Assembly: GCF_003589595.1 (NCBI RefSeq) | Contig: NW_020654422.1 | Location: 11,879,855-11,943,854, forward strand | Reading direction: 5' to 3' | Source: Hyposmocoma kahamanoa | Lineage: Eukaryota > Arthropoda > Insecta > Lepidoptera > Cosmopterigidae | Length of the DNA: 64,000 nt | In this document: positions 51,338 through 63,095 of the stretch, in pieces | Layout of the letters: each line of letters opens with the position of its first letter | Position numbering within the stretch: the stretch's first letter is position 1 | Notes under the pieces: model-generated | Seen by the model: the letters and a program-made list of their open reading frames with translations, nothing else | Told to the model about the DNA's origin: nothing | Databases searched by the model: none | Position numbers and translations under genes: made by a program

Positions 51338-52508
51338 AATTCAATTGTTTACATAAATTGAATATTTTCATTGAATCAATATAAGCACAAATACTGCAGA
51401 AATACTAATATTTTTGTGCGCGGTGTTATGACTTTTCATGAAATGGGTAAGATTCTTTTCAAATTTAAATAATGCTATTTTAACCATCCATTTATTTCCA
51501 GTTTAGAAGTGGTGGACATTACTGCTTAGCTAGTAGATGCACAAACAGTCAGCAGTTGTAAATACTTACCTGCCTACCAAATCCACATAATACTGTTAGA
51601 CCAGAAATTTTGAAATCCCACTATTCATCTCTAAACACTTGTTGGAGAACATTGCGAATGCAAAGTCTATTATGTATACCTATTTTACCATACACAGGCC
51701 TATTGTAAAGTCGACTGGGTATGACAAAGAGACGCATGCATATTCATATACGTCCTCTTTACAAATTATGTTGCGCTGATGCCGACACCGTTTCGGTGCC
51801 ACTAATTTGTTGATACATAATATTGGCGCGTGTTTTCAGAACGTTTACCGTCTCAAATATCGAGGTCGATAAATTAAGCTTTCGTAATAAAAAAGTATAT
51901 TAAAAGGAATGGTATGTCTTGCAGAAAGGCTCCTTTCATGTGCAGTAATGAATATAGAATCGGATTTAGCTCGGCATGAGATCTCAAAACGTTTTACGGC
52001 GAAATAATCGCGATATTACGTTTTGATTTTCTCATTGAAAATTAAACTTTATCTCATTACGTTTATATGGCGTTTAAACGAGCAATATAGATAAGTGTCA
52101 GTAACAGAAAGTATACAAATATGTTAAGTATGGGTGTGCGTATGTAGCTAATGTCAATGCTAATATTACAACAGAGAGCAAGGTTAAGGTTTAAAAAATC
52201 TGTTGTAACTACGAAGTTCATTCAATGTATTGTTTTAAAACAAAGTTACGTATCTAAAACAACATTAAATTACATTTAAGAGGAATCAACAATCACATTG
52301 AGACTAGCTAATTCTAATTATAGATTTTGTAATGTAGGACAAAGTGTCAAAAGGGTGAAGTTGGATGCATTGACACTTCTATTGTATTTTTACAATAAAC
52401 GTGATGCAATGTTGATTTTGACATCGTTTTTTCATTGGTTAACTAAAACAAATGTATAAAATTTACAACTATGATTCATTAGCGATCGCACCTTTTTCGT
52501 TACTGAGT
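51338..52508. other. No recognisable feature
   Basis: No endonuclease domain and no host gene seen. Confidence 0.4.
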
Positions 52509-52510
52509 TT

Positions 52511-52798
52511 TAGTAGCAGTAGAACTCTTTGCGAAAGAGTTCGTCCAGGAAAGACCTGCCACCTTATCTATTTTTGCCGCCAAGGAGTAGCGTTCCGGTT
52601 TTGAAGACAAGCGTGCTGGCGAAATTACAGGCACATGGGACTTTCAACTTATGCTCAAGGTGACGGGCGCAGTGGCAGTGCCCCTAATATATTTGCGATT
52701 TAAAGCTCTGAGCGGCACTGCAGCTCTTTCGGATAGGCGTGTCGCTTACCACTAGGCGCACGACTTGTTCGTCCCGTCACTCGGTATTATAAAAAAAG
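52511..52798 (+). repeat. Family-B repeat (copy 9), full length with A-rich tail
   Basis: Starts TAGTAGCAGTAGAACTC and ends CGTCCCGTCACTCGGTATTAT followed by AAAAAAA. It is useful as a reference for the element's two ends. Confidence 0.88.
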
Positions 52799-53027
52799 AG
52801 TAAGTTTATTATTTACTTAAATATTACGCTTGCTTAGAAGAATGTCCAATCAAAAGCGTTTAATTTTTTACGGTGGTTAATCAATTTAAAACCTTTAAAT
52901 TTATTTGCAATTTCTCAATTGTTGCACATTGTTCGTAGACAAATTTTAGGTATTGCCAGCTGGGCCAACGACCTACGAAGGGACTTGTAAAATGTGAATA
53001 ACGTATACGTCTCATGGTTTTTTCACA

Positions 53028-53275
53028 GGCTACGGCAAAAAAGCCCTTAAAACAAAAACGAAGATCTGCAGCAAGCACATGGAGAAATTCGTAAGGTAGG
53101 CTGACTCGTTCCGTAGCTCAGTTGGGAGAGCAATAGTCCCGGCATGGGGAAAATGTCGCAGGTTCGAGTTCAGCCGTATCGAAGGAATTTTTCTTTGAGT
53201 TTGTTCGATCTTTGTATCAATTATAACAATAAAGTTGTGAAGCACTTTCATCAAAAATATATAAATAAATATTAA
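53028..53275 (+). repeat. tRNA-containing dispersed repeat, copy 3
   Basis: This plus-strand copy has a tRNA-like core (box A TAGCTCAGTTGGGAGAG at about 53116; box B GGTTCGAGTTC at about 53161). The same left flank (AAGCACATGGAGAAATTCG) and right flank (TTTGTTCGATCTTTGTAT) occur in copies 1 and 2. Its D-arm is better preserved than in the other copies. Confidence 0.75.
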
Positions 53276-54445
53276 TGACGTCTTCCTACAATTTTGATCC
53301 CCGAAATATTGCAAGTTCCTACCACTGAGATTTAGATGCTAAATGAGCCAAGTTCACACTGCGAAAATTCATTCATTACAACGAAATATAAGTTTATTTT
53401 TTGATTTTACCTCACAAATTTTAACTGGCCATCGTAAGCAGTGCACGGTTTTCGACCCATGTTTTACTTGTCGTTTTAGCGTTGAAATTTATTCCATGCA
53501 TTTTAAAAGTTTTACATCAAAGTTTTCTTCCACTTGAACGCCTCGTGTTTTTGTAGACTACAAAATAATGAGGAAACAAAGTTTCATTATCAAACTTATC
53601 GTAATACTAATTGATGATGTAAACGCTGACACATTACTATCTAGACTGTGTTTTACAAATACTTCAATGCCGTTGTATTTAAAATAGGAAGAAAAATCGC
53701 AAAGTACACATACTATATTACTTTTTTATTTCTTGTGTGACTACGGCGAACCCAAAGCAAGAGTAATATGTAAGATACTAGTGAGATTTACGTACATACG
53801 TAAGTATGTATTTCATATACGTATGTACGTAAGCATTTATTTCATATGTTCACACAATTTGAATCTACAACTGTAAAGCGGTCAAAGTTATTGTATTGTT
53901 TCAATTAATTTCAAATTAAACTATATTTTTATTAGGTTTTTGATATCTCTTATATTTACGGAATAATCGCCTGTGCACATTTAACGATTTCACCCTGTAT
54001 ACCTATGTCAATCACAGATGTTTAATTGTTATACCGATATTTAATTTATAACATGTACGAAACTAGTGGCTGTAAAGTTTCTAGACAAACAAATTAACAT
54101 GTTTTTTTAAGTATCGATTTTGACGGTATAATTTTAAAAGAACTTCGCTTATTCAGCTATTTGTATCAGAGTTACAGATATCTTCTACATAAAGTTATGA
54201 TATTGCTCCTGTGGCAACTATGTACAAGTCTTATCTAAAAAGCATTAGTTTTCCACTATGTCTAAATGCGGGCACTGCTCATGTTATCACCAACTTACGT
54301 ACCCCGTGTTAAGGTTTCCTTACGATGTTTTACTTCAGTGCTCATGAATTGCTAAAGACTACAAATATTATAAGATAAAATAGAATAAAAAGCGTTTATT
54401 GCAACTTCGTATCAGAAAAATACTCCAGCTTAAAACATATATTTT
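53276..54445. other. No recognisable feature
   Basis: A short palindromic patch (TACATACGTAAGTATG / CATATACGTATGTACG) lies at about 53793-53832. No gene. Confidence 0.4.
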
Positions 54446-54448
54446 AAG

Positions 54449-54700
54449 GCAGTAGAGCTTTACCTATTTCTGCTGCCAAGTAGTCATGTGAGCATTACTT
54501 AGTTCCGGTTTTGAAGGGTGCTGTTGAAATTACAGGCACATGGGACTTGTCAACTTATGTCTCAGGGTGATGGGCGCAGTGATATTGCGCCTCAGATCTT
54601 TGCGTTTTAAAGCTCTGAGAGGCACTGTAATTATTATAGACAGGCGTGTCGCTTATCACCACACGCACGACATGTTCGACCCATCATGTGGTATCTTAAA
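54449..54700 (+). repeat. Family-B repeat (copy 10), internal deletion
   Basis: It lacks about 45 bp near the left end (AGTAGAGCTT joins directly to TACCTATTTC) and is otherwise complete to CATGTTCGACCCATCA. Confidence 0.83.
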
Positions 54701-55230
54701 ACACAAAAAATATGAAAAAATAAAAAAATAAAAAACCTAAGAACTAGTCATAAAATATAAACAAGCTTTTGTTTTACAATGACACGGTAAATACAATACA
54801 ATGTAGATCTCATTCGGCGTAAATCGATATTAAGAAATGACGCGAATGAATGAACTATACATACATAGCTACCACTCAGTCTCCTATTTGGGCAAGCAAA
54901 GATTACGGACCTCCACTGAACAATAATACATATCACGTGAAATGGTCACACAGTAATGACATGCGCGGGCACACGTCCTCAACGGAAACTACGTCACCGT
55001 CCGGTGGCACCTGTGCGGCCGTTTACCCACCGCTCATTTCCACTGTCCTCTGATTCATTGATTAGACCAGTACTGCCACTGGCATTGGTTATAACTACTT
55101 ATTCAATGGTAGGTTTGCGATGTCATTAACCTTCAAATACCTACACTTATTCCAATTTTTGAATTTATTAGCAGCAGCAAGTGTGCCTGAGATGGGTGGT
55201 TGAATCGGAACTCAAAATTTTTTTAGGTCA
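54701..55230. other. No supported gene
   Basis: The moderately GC-rich part at 54950-55050 shows no known domain. Confidence 0.35.
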
Positions 55231-55234
55231 TAGA

Positions 55235-55575
55235 TAGAATATATACGCTTCTAAAAAAAGATTTTGGTTGACATTCAAAATGCGGCATTTACGAGGTTTA
55301 AAACTATATTGAAACAAACTTGGATGACAAAAATCCTTGGTATTCATAGTGACCCGTTAAACCCCGTAAAACCTTGCAAGCAGTTTAGATGATTTGAAAT
55401 AAATATTGTAAATGATAATTGTTTACAAATGTTTATTTATAAAGAGAACCCTTAGAGTTCTTTACTAATTCTTCTCAGGAGAAACTGTCTTTCTTACAAA
55501 TGAGTAGTAGATTTTCATCGATGTGACAATTACACGTACTATTCGTTTACATATGAAATAAAGATACATATATTT
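55235..55575 (+). mobile_element. LINE 3' end, copy 3
   Basis: It matches the 3' part of the LINE at 4030-4405. Shared sequence includes TTGACATTCAAAAT..G.CATTTACGAGGTTTAAAA (end of the RT frame), ACTTGGATGACAAAAATCC, CTTCTCAGGAGAA and AAATAAAGAT. It is heavily 5'-truncated. Confidence 0.78.
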
Positions 55576-56260
55576 GAGTTTTGAAATAGTTAAAGCAAAT
55601 TGCACTTGAAATGGAAATACTATTCCACTTCTTATGGTCGTTGATGACTATCAAATCTTCTCTACTATTCGAAAGGTAAATTAGACCTTTACATATATCA
55701 GAGAAAAAAAAATAAACTAACATATTTATTCTCCAATTTATTAGTAAACGTAAACTGGAAAATAGTTGCCCTTCGTCGGTTTACCTTTTTATATATCCTC
55801 CCTTTTGCATTGCCGTATGTGCAAATGTATTGAAACTTCAGTCCAACAATGCCAAGGTTTTAAATTGATAGAGAACTCGTATGCGGTGAGCTTAATGTTG
55901 TTAACTATCTAACGAATACTTTCGTTCTGTTCTATGAATTAAAACATAACCTACTTATTATCAATTTTCGCTGCTTATTTTAACTTTCACGCTTTGTTTT
56001 CAGTAATATCAGTCAATGCGGGTGCCCTTACGTTATCGACGGAAGTAATCTATATGCAGATACTATGAATATCGCCGTTTGTATTTCACTGAATAAGTGC
56101 GTGATGTGTATTTTAATAAGTCGTTGCTATCAAGTCTATATTGAAGTAATGGGGGCAATGCGTTAGAATTTTAATTCGAATTTAAAATTGTAGTAACTCA
56201 TTTTGGTAACTTATACAGTGGTAAATAATAATGGAAATTACAAAAATGACTGGACAAATA
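55576..56260. other. No recognisable feature
   Basis: No gene seen. Confidence 0.4.
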
Positions 56261-56264
56261 GAAA

Positions 56265-56365
56265 GTTAAACTATTTTTCCGGATTTGAATCGCGTATATT
56301 TATTTGTTCCAACAAACCACCGTTTCGGGTCCTTTGCAGGTCCTATGGTCACGGTTGACTGAGAT
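56265..56365. repeat. Palindromic repeat (family P), one arm only
   Basis: CTATTTTTCCGGATTTGAATCGCGTATATTT through CCGTTTCGGGTCCTTTGCAG and GGTCACGGTTGACTGAG is the left arm and centre. The right arm is missing. Confidence 0.7.
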
Positions 56366-57220
56366 GATAAAAGTTGGTTGATATTAGTTATGTCTAGTAT
56401 TAATGCAAACCAGCTTACTTTTCACAATAGTTACAAAAATTATTAATTAAATACCTTATTTAATTAATAAAAATACATATTGTTAAAATAAAATAATTGT
56501 AAGACATATGTAGCGTAAATAGGAATGTTGCTTGTAAAATTTAAAAATACTTAAAACCTTTTTTCTTCCAATACAGCCAGTGTCGGTTTTTTTTAATTTG
56601 TAGCTCGATATGTAAGTCAATGCTCGATATACTTCCTTACATAGTTCAGGTTGAAGTTCAAGCAAGGAGGTTAAATTACTTAAAAAAGTTCAAAATGAAA
56701 AAAATCCCATAAAATCTTATCTAAACTAAAATTTAGTAGCAATTCAGCCACATTACTTAAATTTTGCAAAATTTTTTTCTAACTGTCATGGCTGTATTAT
56801 TTGCTTTTACAACATTTTAGTTTGAGTTGCATTATCTATGGAAGATAAAAAGTAATAAAAATCTCGCCATTTGCCAAATCCGTAATTATTGTGTTGTGAA
56901 CAGTTGTGAACCATATTTATATTGTATTTATTTCCCCGCAAATGTGACGAAAAACGTTGTCCGTATCACGGACGATAAAAAAAATGCAAAACTCGAGTTA
57001 CTACAGCCCTCAGCCTTTGGCTTCGGGCTTTTAATAAACCCTCGTTTGTAATTGCTTATTTTCCGTCCTTAATACACAATGTACTATTTTTTTGTATAAC
57101 ACGCGTAGGTGTGTAAACATGGGCCTAACAAATCGACCAATAGTTCAATCACGATGTTTGTCATTTGAGTCATAATAATAATATGTATAAAAGGGAGGTA
57201 CCTAAATATCAAATTCTCAG
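56366..57220. other. No recognisable feature
   Basis: No gene seen. Confidence 0.4.
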
Positions 57221-57224
57221 ATTT

Positions 57225-57575
57225 TTGCAATTGTTACACGTTGAAAATGAAACTCTTTTATCGGATATAATATTGGTTTATTAAACAAATCAACGTTCAA
57301 ATAAACCAAAGTCAGTTACAAAAGTTTTAAGTTTAATTTTTTTAATAATTATTTTTATTAATTAATATCTTAGTTTTACCTTAATTAAATGACTAAGTTT
57401 TGTAAAACAGATTGGTTTTCATTAATATTAGACATAATTGGTTGATGACTTAACCATCTCAGTCAGCCGTGACCATGGAACCTGTAAAGGGCTCGAAACG
57501 TTGGTATTTTTTTTAAAACGTATACGCGATTTAAATCGAAAAAAATATTTCGTTTCCTTTGTGTAGCAATTGCGT
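57225..57575. repeat. Palindromic repeat (family P), arms separated
   Basis: A diverged left arm (GCAATTGTTACACGTTGAAAATGAAACTC ... AACAAATCAACGTT, 57228-57297) and a right arm (GTGACCATGGAACCTGTAAAGGGCTCGAAACGTTGG ... ATATTTCGTTTCC, 57468-57559) are separated by about 170 bp of AT-rich sequence. This may be an insertion or a replaced centre. Confidence 0.6.
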
Positions 57576-58395
57576 AAAAGCTCAAATGATTTAAGTAAAT
57601 GAAATAAAAAACTGTTTGAATGTTTTAAAATTATATATTATTAAAAGTTAATCTGTAAACCGATTACCAAATCTTACCGTTTGTATCCAAAAACTCAATC
57701 TTTAAAATTATTGTGCAATAGTTTGAGGTAATGCATTGAACGACTTCCTTAACTGTATACGAATAGGTATTATATGAATATTATTCAGTATGATTCACTG
57801 CACGTTGAAGTATACTGATTCTACAAGTACTTACCTACGTCGCTATAGCCATCACTGGAATATAACAGAAACTTGCCCATTTTAACGATATTATCAATTG
57901 AACAAATAGTCGTTTTACGTCGTCTTTGCTGTAACGTAAAATATATTTTATGATTTTCAATTACTCATGACACGTCTAGTGCTATTATATTTCTCCTTGT
58001 AAGTACTTCAGTAATAAGTTCCGCCAGCATGTAATCAATTTTACGATTTAATTATTTATAACACACCATAACTTGGCAACAGACCGCAGGCTAACTGTAA
58101 ACTCGGCTTAGCCAAGAAGAGGCCTGTAAAAACTTAATCGGTAATAACTGGAGCGAATCAGGCGCTCGCTAATAATTCTGGAGCGGCAATTAAAAACAAT
58201 ATTGTGCAATATTCTTTACTCGTTTTGTTACTTTACAAGCACAACTTTGAATCTCTGAACACATATCCAGATCCCGTCTATTTGATTCTTCTTTAAATAT
58301 ATATACGTACTATCAAATTTGATATTCAAATGTAAAGTTTTGTACCAAAAGTCAAAATCGAGAGGAGCGTTAGCATATAATATCTAAGAAGTGAA
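57576..58395. other. No supported gene; possible small start exon at 57835-57880 (-)
   Basis: On the minus strand an ATG in TAAAATGGG (57880) opens MGKFLLYSSDGYSDV, and after one further G there is a perfect GTAAGT donor (57834). It has the form of a first coding exon, but no continuation was found. Confidence 0.2.
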
Positions 58396-58399
58396 TGTT

Positions 58400-58630
58400 A
58401 GAATGCCATTGTGAGGTGGATGCGAGTTAGTTCGCCGATCGGCGGTGAAGGTGGCATTATAAAGTTGTTGGGTTGGCGAAAAGAGGTCGCAGGGGCGCGG
58501 GAGGGGGCGGCCGATGACCGGCGACAGCCTTATTGCGTTGCGCCAATGTCTAGGGTAAGGTCCTCGGACTCGAAATGGAATGCCGGTCCATTCGTAGCAC
58601 ATTTCCGTGGGCGAATTTGACACAATTATA
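58400..58630. other. GC-rich segment of unknown nature
   Basis: The segment is strongly GC-rich (GGGGCGCGGGAGGGGGCGGCC) and ends abruptly at ...TTTGACACAATTATAG. It could be an unrecognised mobile element or a promoter. There is a donor-like AGGGTAAGG at about 58552 on the plus strand. Confidence 0.3.
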
Positions 58631-60690
58631 GTTTTTTTCATAAGCTTGTCCAAAAAAACCGAGGTTTTATAATAGCTGAACCGAGAACTAAATCTTTTAC
58701 CATTCGTTTAATAATTTAAGATTATGTTGCTAAAAGTTTCAGATAATTGCTACGTACTCGTAGCATCTTGACCGCTTTGACAGCATTGAGTGCGTTCAGC
58801 AATATACGTAAATAATAAGTAAAGAATATTGACTATTATTTAACGCTTTAATGTTGTAATTTAAGATTTTGATAGGCACCATTTATAGTGGGTACCTACT
58901 TGGGCGCCTGACCGCGTAGCTAGATGTTTTGAGAGTTTGAGAGAGAGGGAAAGGGTAATGCCCTCCGAAGTTGTTTGTGGCAAAAAATGAGGACACAGAG
59001 ACCAGCTTAGTCATTTTGGCCGGCTTATGAATCAACATCAAAAACAATACAAATGAAGACCTAAATTGCAAAAGATTATTCTCAGTTTAAGGTCAGAAAG
59101 TGAAAAAGCTTGTAATAATTGCACATTATAAAAACGTTTATAGTTCAATATTAAAAAAAAAATTATTCAGTTGGTTATTTATAAAATGCGTGTAATTTAT
59201 AGCATTTTCAAATAATGTTAATGACAGCGTACGACTAGTGAGTGATTCTACTTGTACAAATAGTCCGGAATTTACATAGTTTTTCCATGCATATGTGCTG
59301 TATCTCTTCCTCTTAGATCTTATGTTCTTACTGTAGAAATGCGCAATACAATACTGGCGTATTCCATAAAGTGAACGTTTTCCATTTGAGCAAACGCATT
59401 TGGAATTGTAAAAATATAGGCGACGAATTCACATTGGCGTTCTGATGTACTGTAAAAGCATTGATATTGCGCTTATAATTTCTCTGGCTATACACAATAA
59501 CTGATTTCGTCATTCACCACTCTAATACGTAAGAATTTTCATTTTATGTAGGTTAGTTTCAAAACTTATTTCTATAGGTTTTCCAATATTAGTGGTGAAA
59601 GTTTGGTTATAACAAAAAGGGATAATACAAAAGAGAATTATTTTCTTCAGTTTGTTATAGAAATTGCAAAAAATTGAACGAAAACCATTAAAAAGTACCC
59701 TGGTATAATTTATCATTATTTAGTTTAAAAAAAATTTGATCATAAATTTACTTAAGAGGATATGTAAGAAAACGTAGTAAAAAGTAGCTATAATATGATT
59801 ACACGTGTTTAATGAAAAACTTGTCAACAATTTTTATTTTTGAGCATTTTAAATGATTTCTGCTATTACACGTAACGAAATGTTTTTTTTTTTCATTTTA
59901 CAGCTTTTAAACGATGTGTTGGATTTTTGTAAATTACATAGTAATAAATTGGTTTGATATTGTAAATTTGTACTTTATCACCATTGAGTTTGAATTGAGA
60001 TTGGTACCCAATTTCATTCTAATTCTTCAACTTGATTGTTATTTAGGACTTGACACGTTTTATTTCTGTCCTCTTTTTATATTGATATTACTTAATTTGG
60101 TCTCTTTGAAATAATCGTAACAGTTGCATTCGAAAATTGCGTCCATATGTTGCAAGATTATGCGTGTTCTTTACGACCTATTTTATGCTTCTGCGATGGG
60201 TAGGTAACGGCCTTTGAAGTGTATTCACAACGTAAACAAACCCTATCCTAGATAGCAGTGTGCTGGAAACTTTAATTTTGACTCCATCCTCGGAACACTG
60301 AATCATAATGATTTTCCTCTGAATTCTGAGTTTGTATACATCTCGCATGTTCACGGTACTTTCCATTTGGACTAAACGTACACTGTGTGAAAAAGTCGTC
60401 TTACAAATAAAAAATGTTTTGTTTTAATAATTTTCTGTTACGTGAATTTTTATTCACTTTCCTTGCATCAGATTTTGTTGCGAAATTCGAAATGTTGTTT
60501 TTATATATCTCGATTAGCTGTAAGTTTTTAATAAGTGTGTAAATACATCTACATTATTCTTAGTATAATAAAGCCAGATGTGATCTAATGTCGAAAGGGC
60601 TTTTGTCACATAATAATCATAAAAATAATACAAACTACATGAAAAAAATTAAGTAAAGGTGAAATTTTATAATTCTCTTGTTTAAGCATC
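58631..60690. other. No recognisable feature
   Basis: AT-rich; no gene seen on either strand. Confidence 0.4.
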
Positions 60691-60698
60691 TAGGAGCA

Positions 60699-61020
60699 GG
60701 TACACACGGGGACTTTAAGCAGCGATGCAAACGCGATGCAGTAGCTAATCGTCTACCTTTACTTACCTTAGCTAATCGTATACCCTTACAAACACGCGCG
60801 ACTTTAATCAGAGATGCAAACGCGCGACTGCATCGATACAAACGCGCGATTACATCGCTACACCTGTGATTTATAAGCGATTGTATCGATGCAATCGCGC
60901 GTTTGTATCGATACTGTCGCGCGTTTGCATCGACACAATCACCTATAAATCATAAGTGTAGCGATGCAATCGTGCGTTTCACGAACGCGCGTTTGATGCT
61001 AAAAGCCGCCGTGTGTAACT
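60699..61020. mobile_element. MITE-like element rich in GCGATGCA words
   Basis: Terminal inverted repeats (GGTACACACGG at about 60699 and the inverse of CCGTGTGTAACT at 61009-61020) bound a 320-bp element. Its inside is built from inverted and direct repeats of ATCGATGCAATCGCGCGTTTG-like units. A 40-bp stem pairs about 60844-60885 with about 60937-60978. No protein is encoded. It is a non-autonomous DNA transposon of unknown superfamily. Confidence 0.6.
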
Positions 61021-61121
61021 CCAAAAGTTATCGACTAATTTCTTTTTACTTGAAAAGTCGTTATTTTCTGGATGTGGCCTTATTACAAGGGCGCCATTTT
61101 AATTTTGTAAAATAATCACAG

Positions 61122-61271
61122 CCGAGAAAGCGTTGGCGGGACGACCTTGATGGGTGTGAGACGGAGTGGTGGGAGATCGCCAAATTCAGAGAGCAATGAA
61201 GGATTTTGGGGGAGACCTTTTGCCTAAAAGTAATGACAAATAACACACTTACTTCACTGAAGATTGATTAG
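61122..61271 (+). pseudogene. LINE ORF2 extreme C-terminus
   Basis: The frame reads PRKRWRDDLDGCETEWWEIA, then KFREQ, a TGA where Trp is usual, then RILGETF and on to TAG at 61269-61271. The RPRKRWRDDLD...W...A..RE.W pattern is the common C-terminal end of many LINE ORF2 proteins. Only about 50 codons remain. Confidence 0.7.
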
Positions 61272-62228
61272 TTCAATGGCATAGCCAATGTACGTAGTAC
61301 ATACCTGCATCACATAATAAGTCTACAATTCATCGACAATATGTATCTGTAAAAAAACATGTAAATGATAAAGATAAACCATGCTGATAATCAATAGTTT
61401 TGAAGAAAATGGCGCCTAAATATGTTTTACCCATTGTGGCTGGTGGATTTATGCCTAATGGTTTTACCATTTTTTATTCATATTACTTAGTTTATGTTTG
61501 TAAAATGTAGACTCAATTTTCGAGTGTTTGTGGGTTAACACCTTATTGCTTATTAGAATCCTTGTAATTCAAGAAACGTGTGTTTCAAAGATAATGTACT
61601 AACAAACAATATGCACATGGTAAAAAACATTAAAATTCCGGCAAGTATTATGCAGTGATTTGTACAATGCATCATATTCAGGTGTCATAGAATAATGCTG
61701 TAACTGCCACGTGCCGCCCTCATATTGACAACGTGTTCGTGCTATTTACAGTTTCAAACCACATAACATCATTTTATGAATATTTTACTAATGTTCGTTG
61801 AAGTCATAACTCCATAATCGGGGCACAACTGAAGAACGACAATAATTTCTAAGTGTGGTAACAAAAGACATCAACGAGTATCCTGCGATACTGAGATCTT
61901 TCACATGAATAGTGATGCTTATATTTAATGACATCTATTTAATTCAATAATGATAAAAACGATGGTAATCTTTTTTGTTTATAAGTCTGAGAGATTTTTT
62001 ATTAAAAATATCACAATTTGTTTTAATAACCCTTTTAGTTGTAACTACCTGTTATACAACCATTAATACTTTAAACCGTGTATTTTCTATATAATTTAAA
62101 ATTCAGTTTATTATTTTTTAATGCATATAACGACATGTAAACAGTACATTCGATTACAATTAGTATAATTTATTTGAGAACACTAATTAATACAACGTAT
62201 ATAGTATTATATTATTATAGTATATAGT
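61272..62228. other. No recognisable feature
   Basis: No gene seen. Confidence 0.4.
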
Positions 62229-62230
62229 TG

Positions 62231-62390
62231 TAGTAGCACTACAGTTCCATGTGAAAGAGTTCATCCTGTTGTCAATTTAGGGCTCAGGGTGACGGGTGGA
62301 GTGGCAGTGCCTGCCCTCAGGACTTTGCAATTTGAAGCCCTAGGCGTGTTGCTTACTACCAGGCGCACAACTTGTTCATGTGTATCATTT
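62231..62390 (+). repeat. Family-B repeat (copy 11), large internal deletion
   Basis: The left end (TAGTAGCACTACAGTTCC) and right half (GGGTGACGGGTGGAGTGGCAG ... CAGGCGCACAACTTGTTC) are present. About 120 bp between them is missing. Confidence 0.78.
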
Positions 62391-62540
62391 GAAATAAATG
62401 ACGTTAATTTAAGAATGAAAATAAGGTTACCAGTTTACGTATCGGACCTCGAGCCGTCGTCGCTTACAAGATGAATTGAGGTATTGGTAGACGATTTTGA
62501 AATGTGTTCAAGGGAACTGAAATAATTCCACTTTTTTTAT

Positions 62541-62812
62541 CAAGGGTAAATAATTCGTGCGCCTGATGGTAAGCTACACGCCTATTCATAACGGTTGCAG
62601 TGCCACTCAGAGCTTTAAATCGCAAAGATCTGAGGGGCACTGTCACTGCGCCCGTGACCCTGAGACATAACTTGACAAGTCCCATGTACCTGTAGTTACA
62701 CCAGCACCGTTACCCTTCAAAACCGGAACACAGTAATACTGCTTGGCGGCAGAAATAGGTAAGGTGGCAGTACTACCCTGGATGAACTCTTTTACAAGGA
62801 GCTCTACTGCTA
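62541..62812 (-). repeat. Family-B repeat (copy 12)
   Basis: Nearly full-length reverse copy only 150 bp from copy 11, in opposite orientation. The pair could form a hairpin in RNA. Confidence 0.85.
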
Positions 62813-62958
62813 CACTCAAGGTATTACGAACGCACTGTGAAATGAAATGAAGTGTTTCGTATATGATAAATTTAGATCATACGTGTCAAGTTATGCAATA
62901 AAATACTGCATGCATAAATAGGTAAAGGTTTAATGTTTAGTCTTCTGATTTCTCCTTC

Positions 62959-63095
62959 TTATCGTATTGATGACATACACTATAATTCTTGCTGTCGTGG
63001 TGAAATTATTTGTCAATCGACGTAACGTACTTGCCGATTGTTACCCAGGGTGCGCTGAAGTACGAAATGGTACGGCATGCGGGGAGGCTCCTTTC
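62959..63095. repeat. Second copy of the repeat at 4739-4875
   Basis: See the 4739-4875 entry; same orientation and same word order. Confidence 0.5.
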
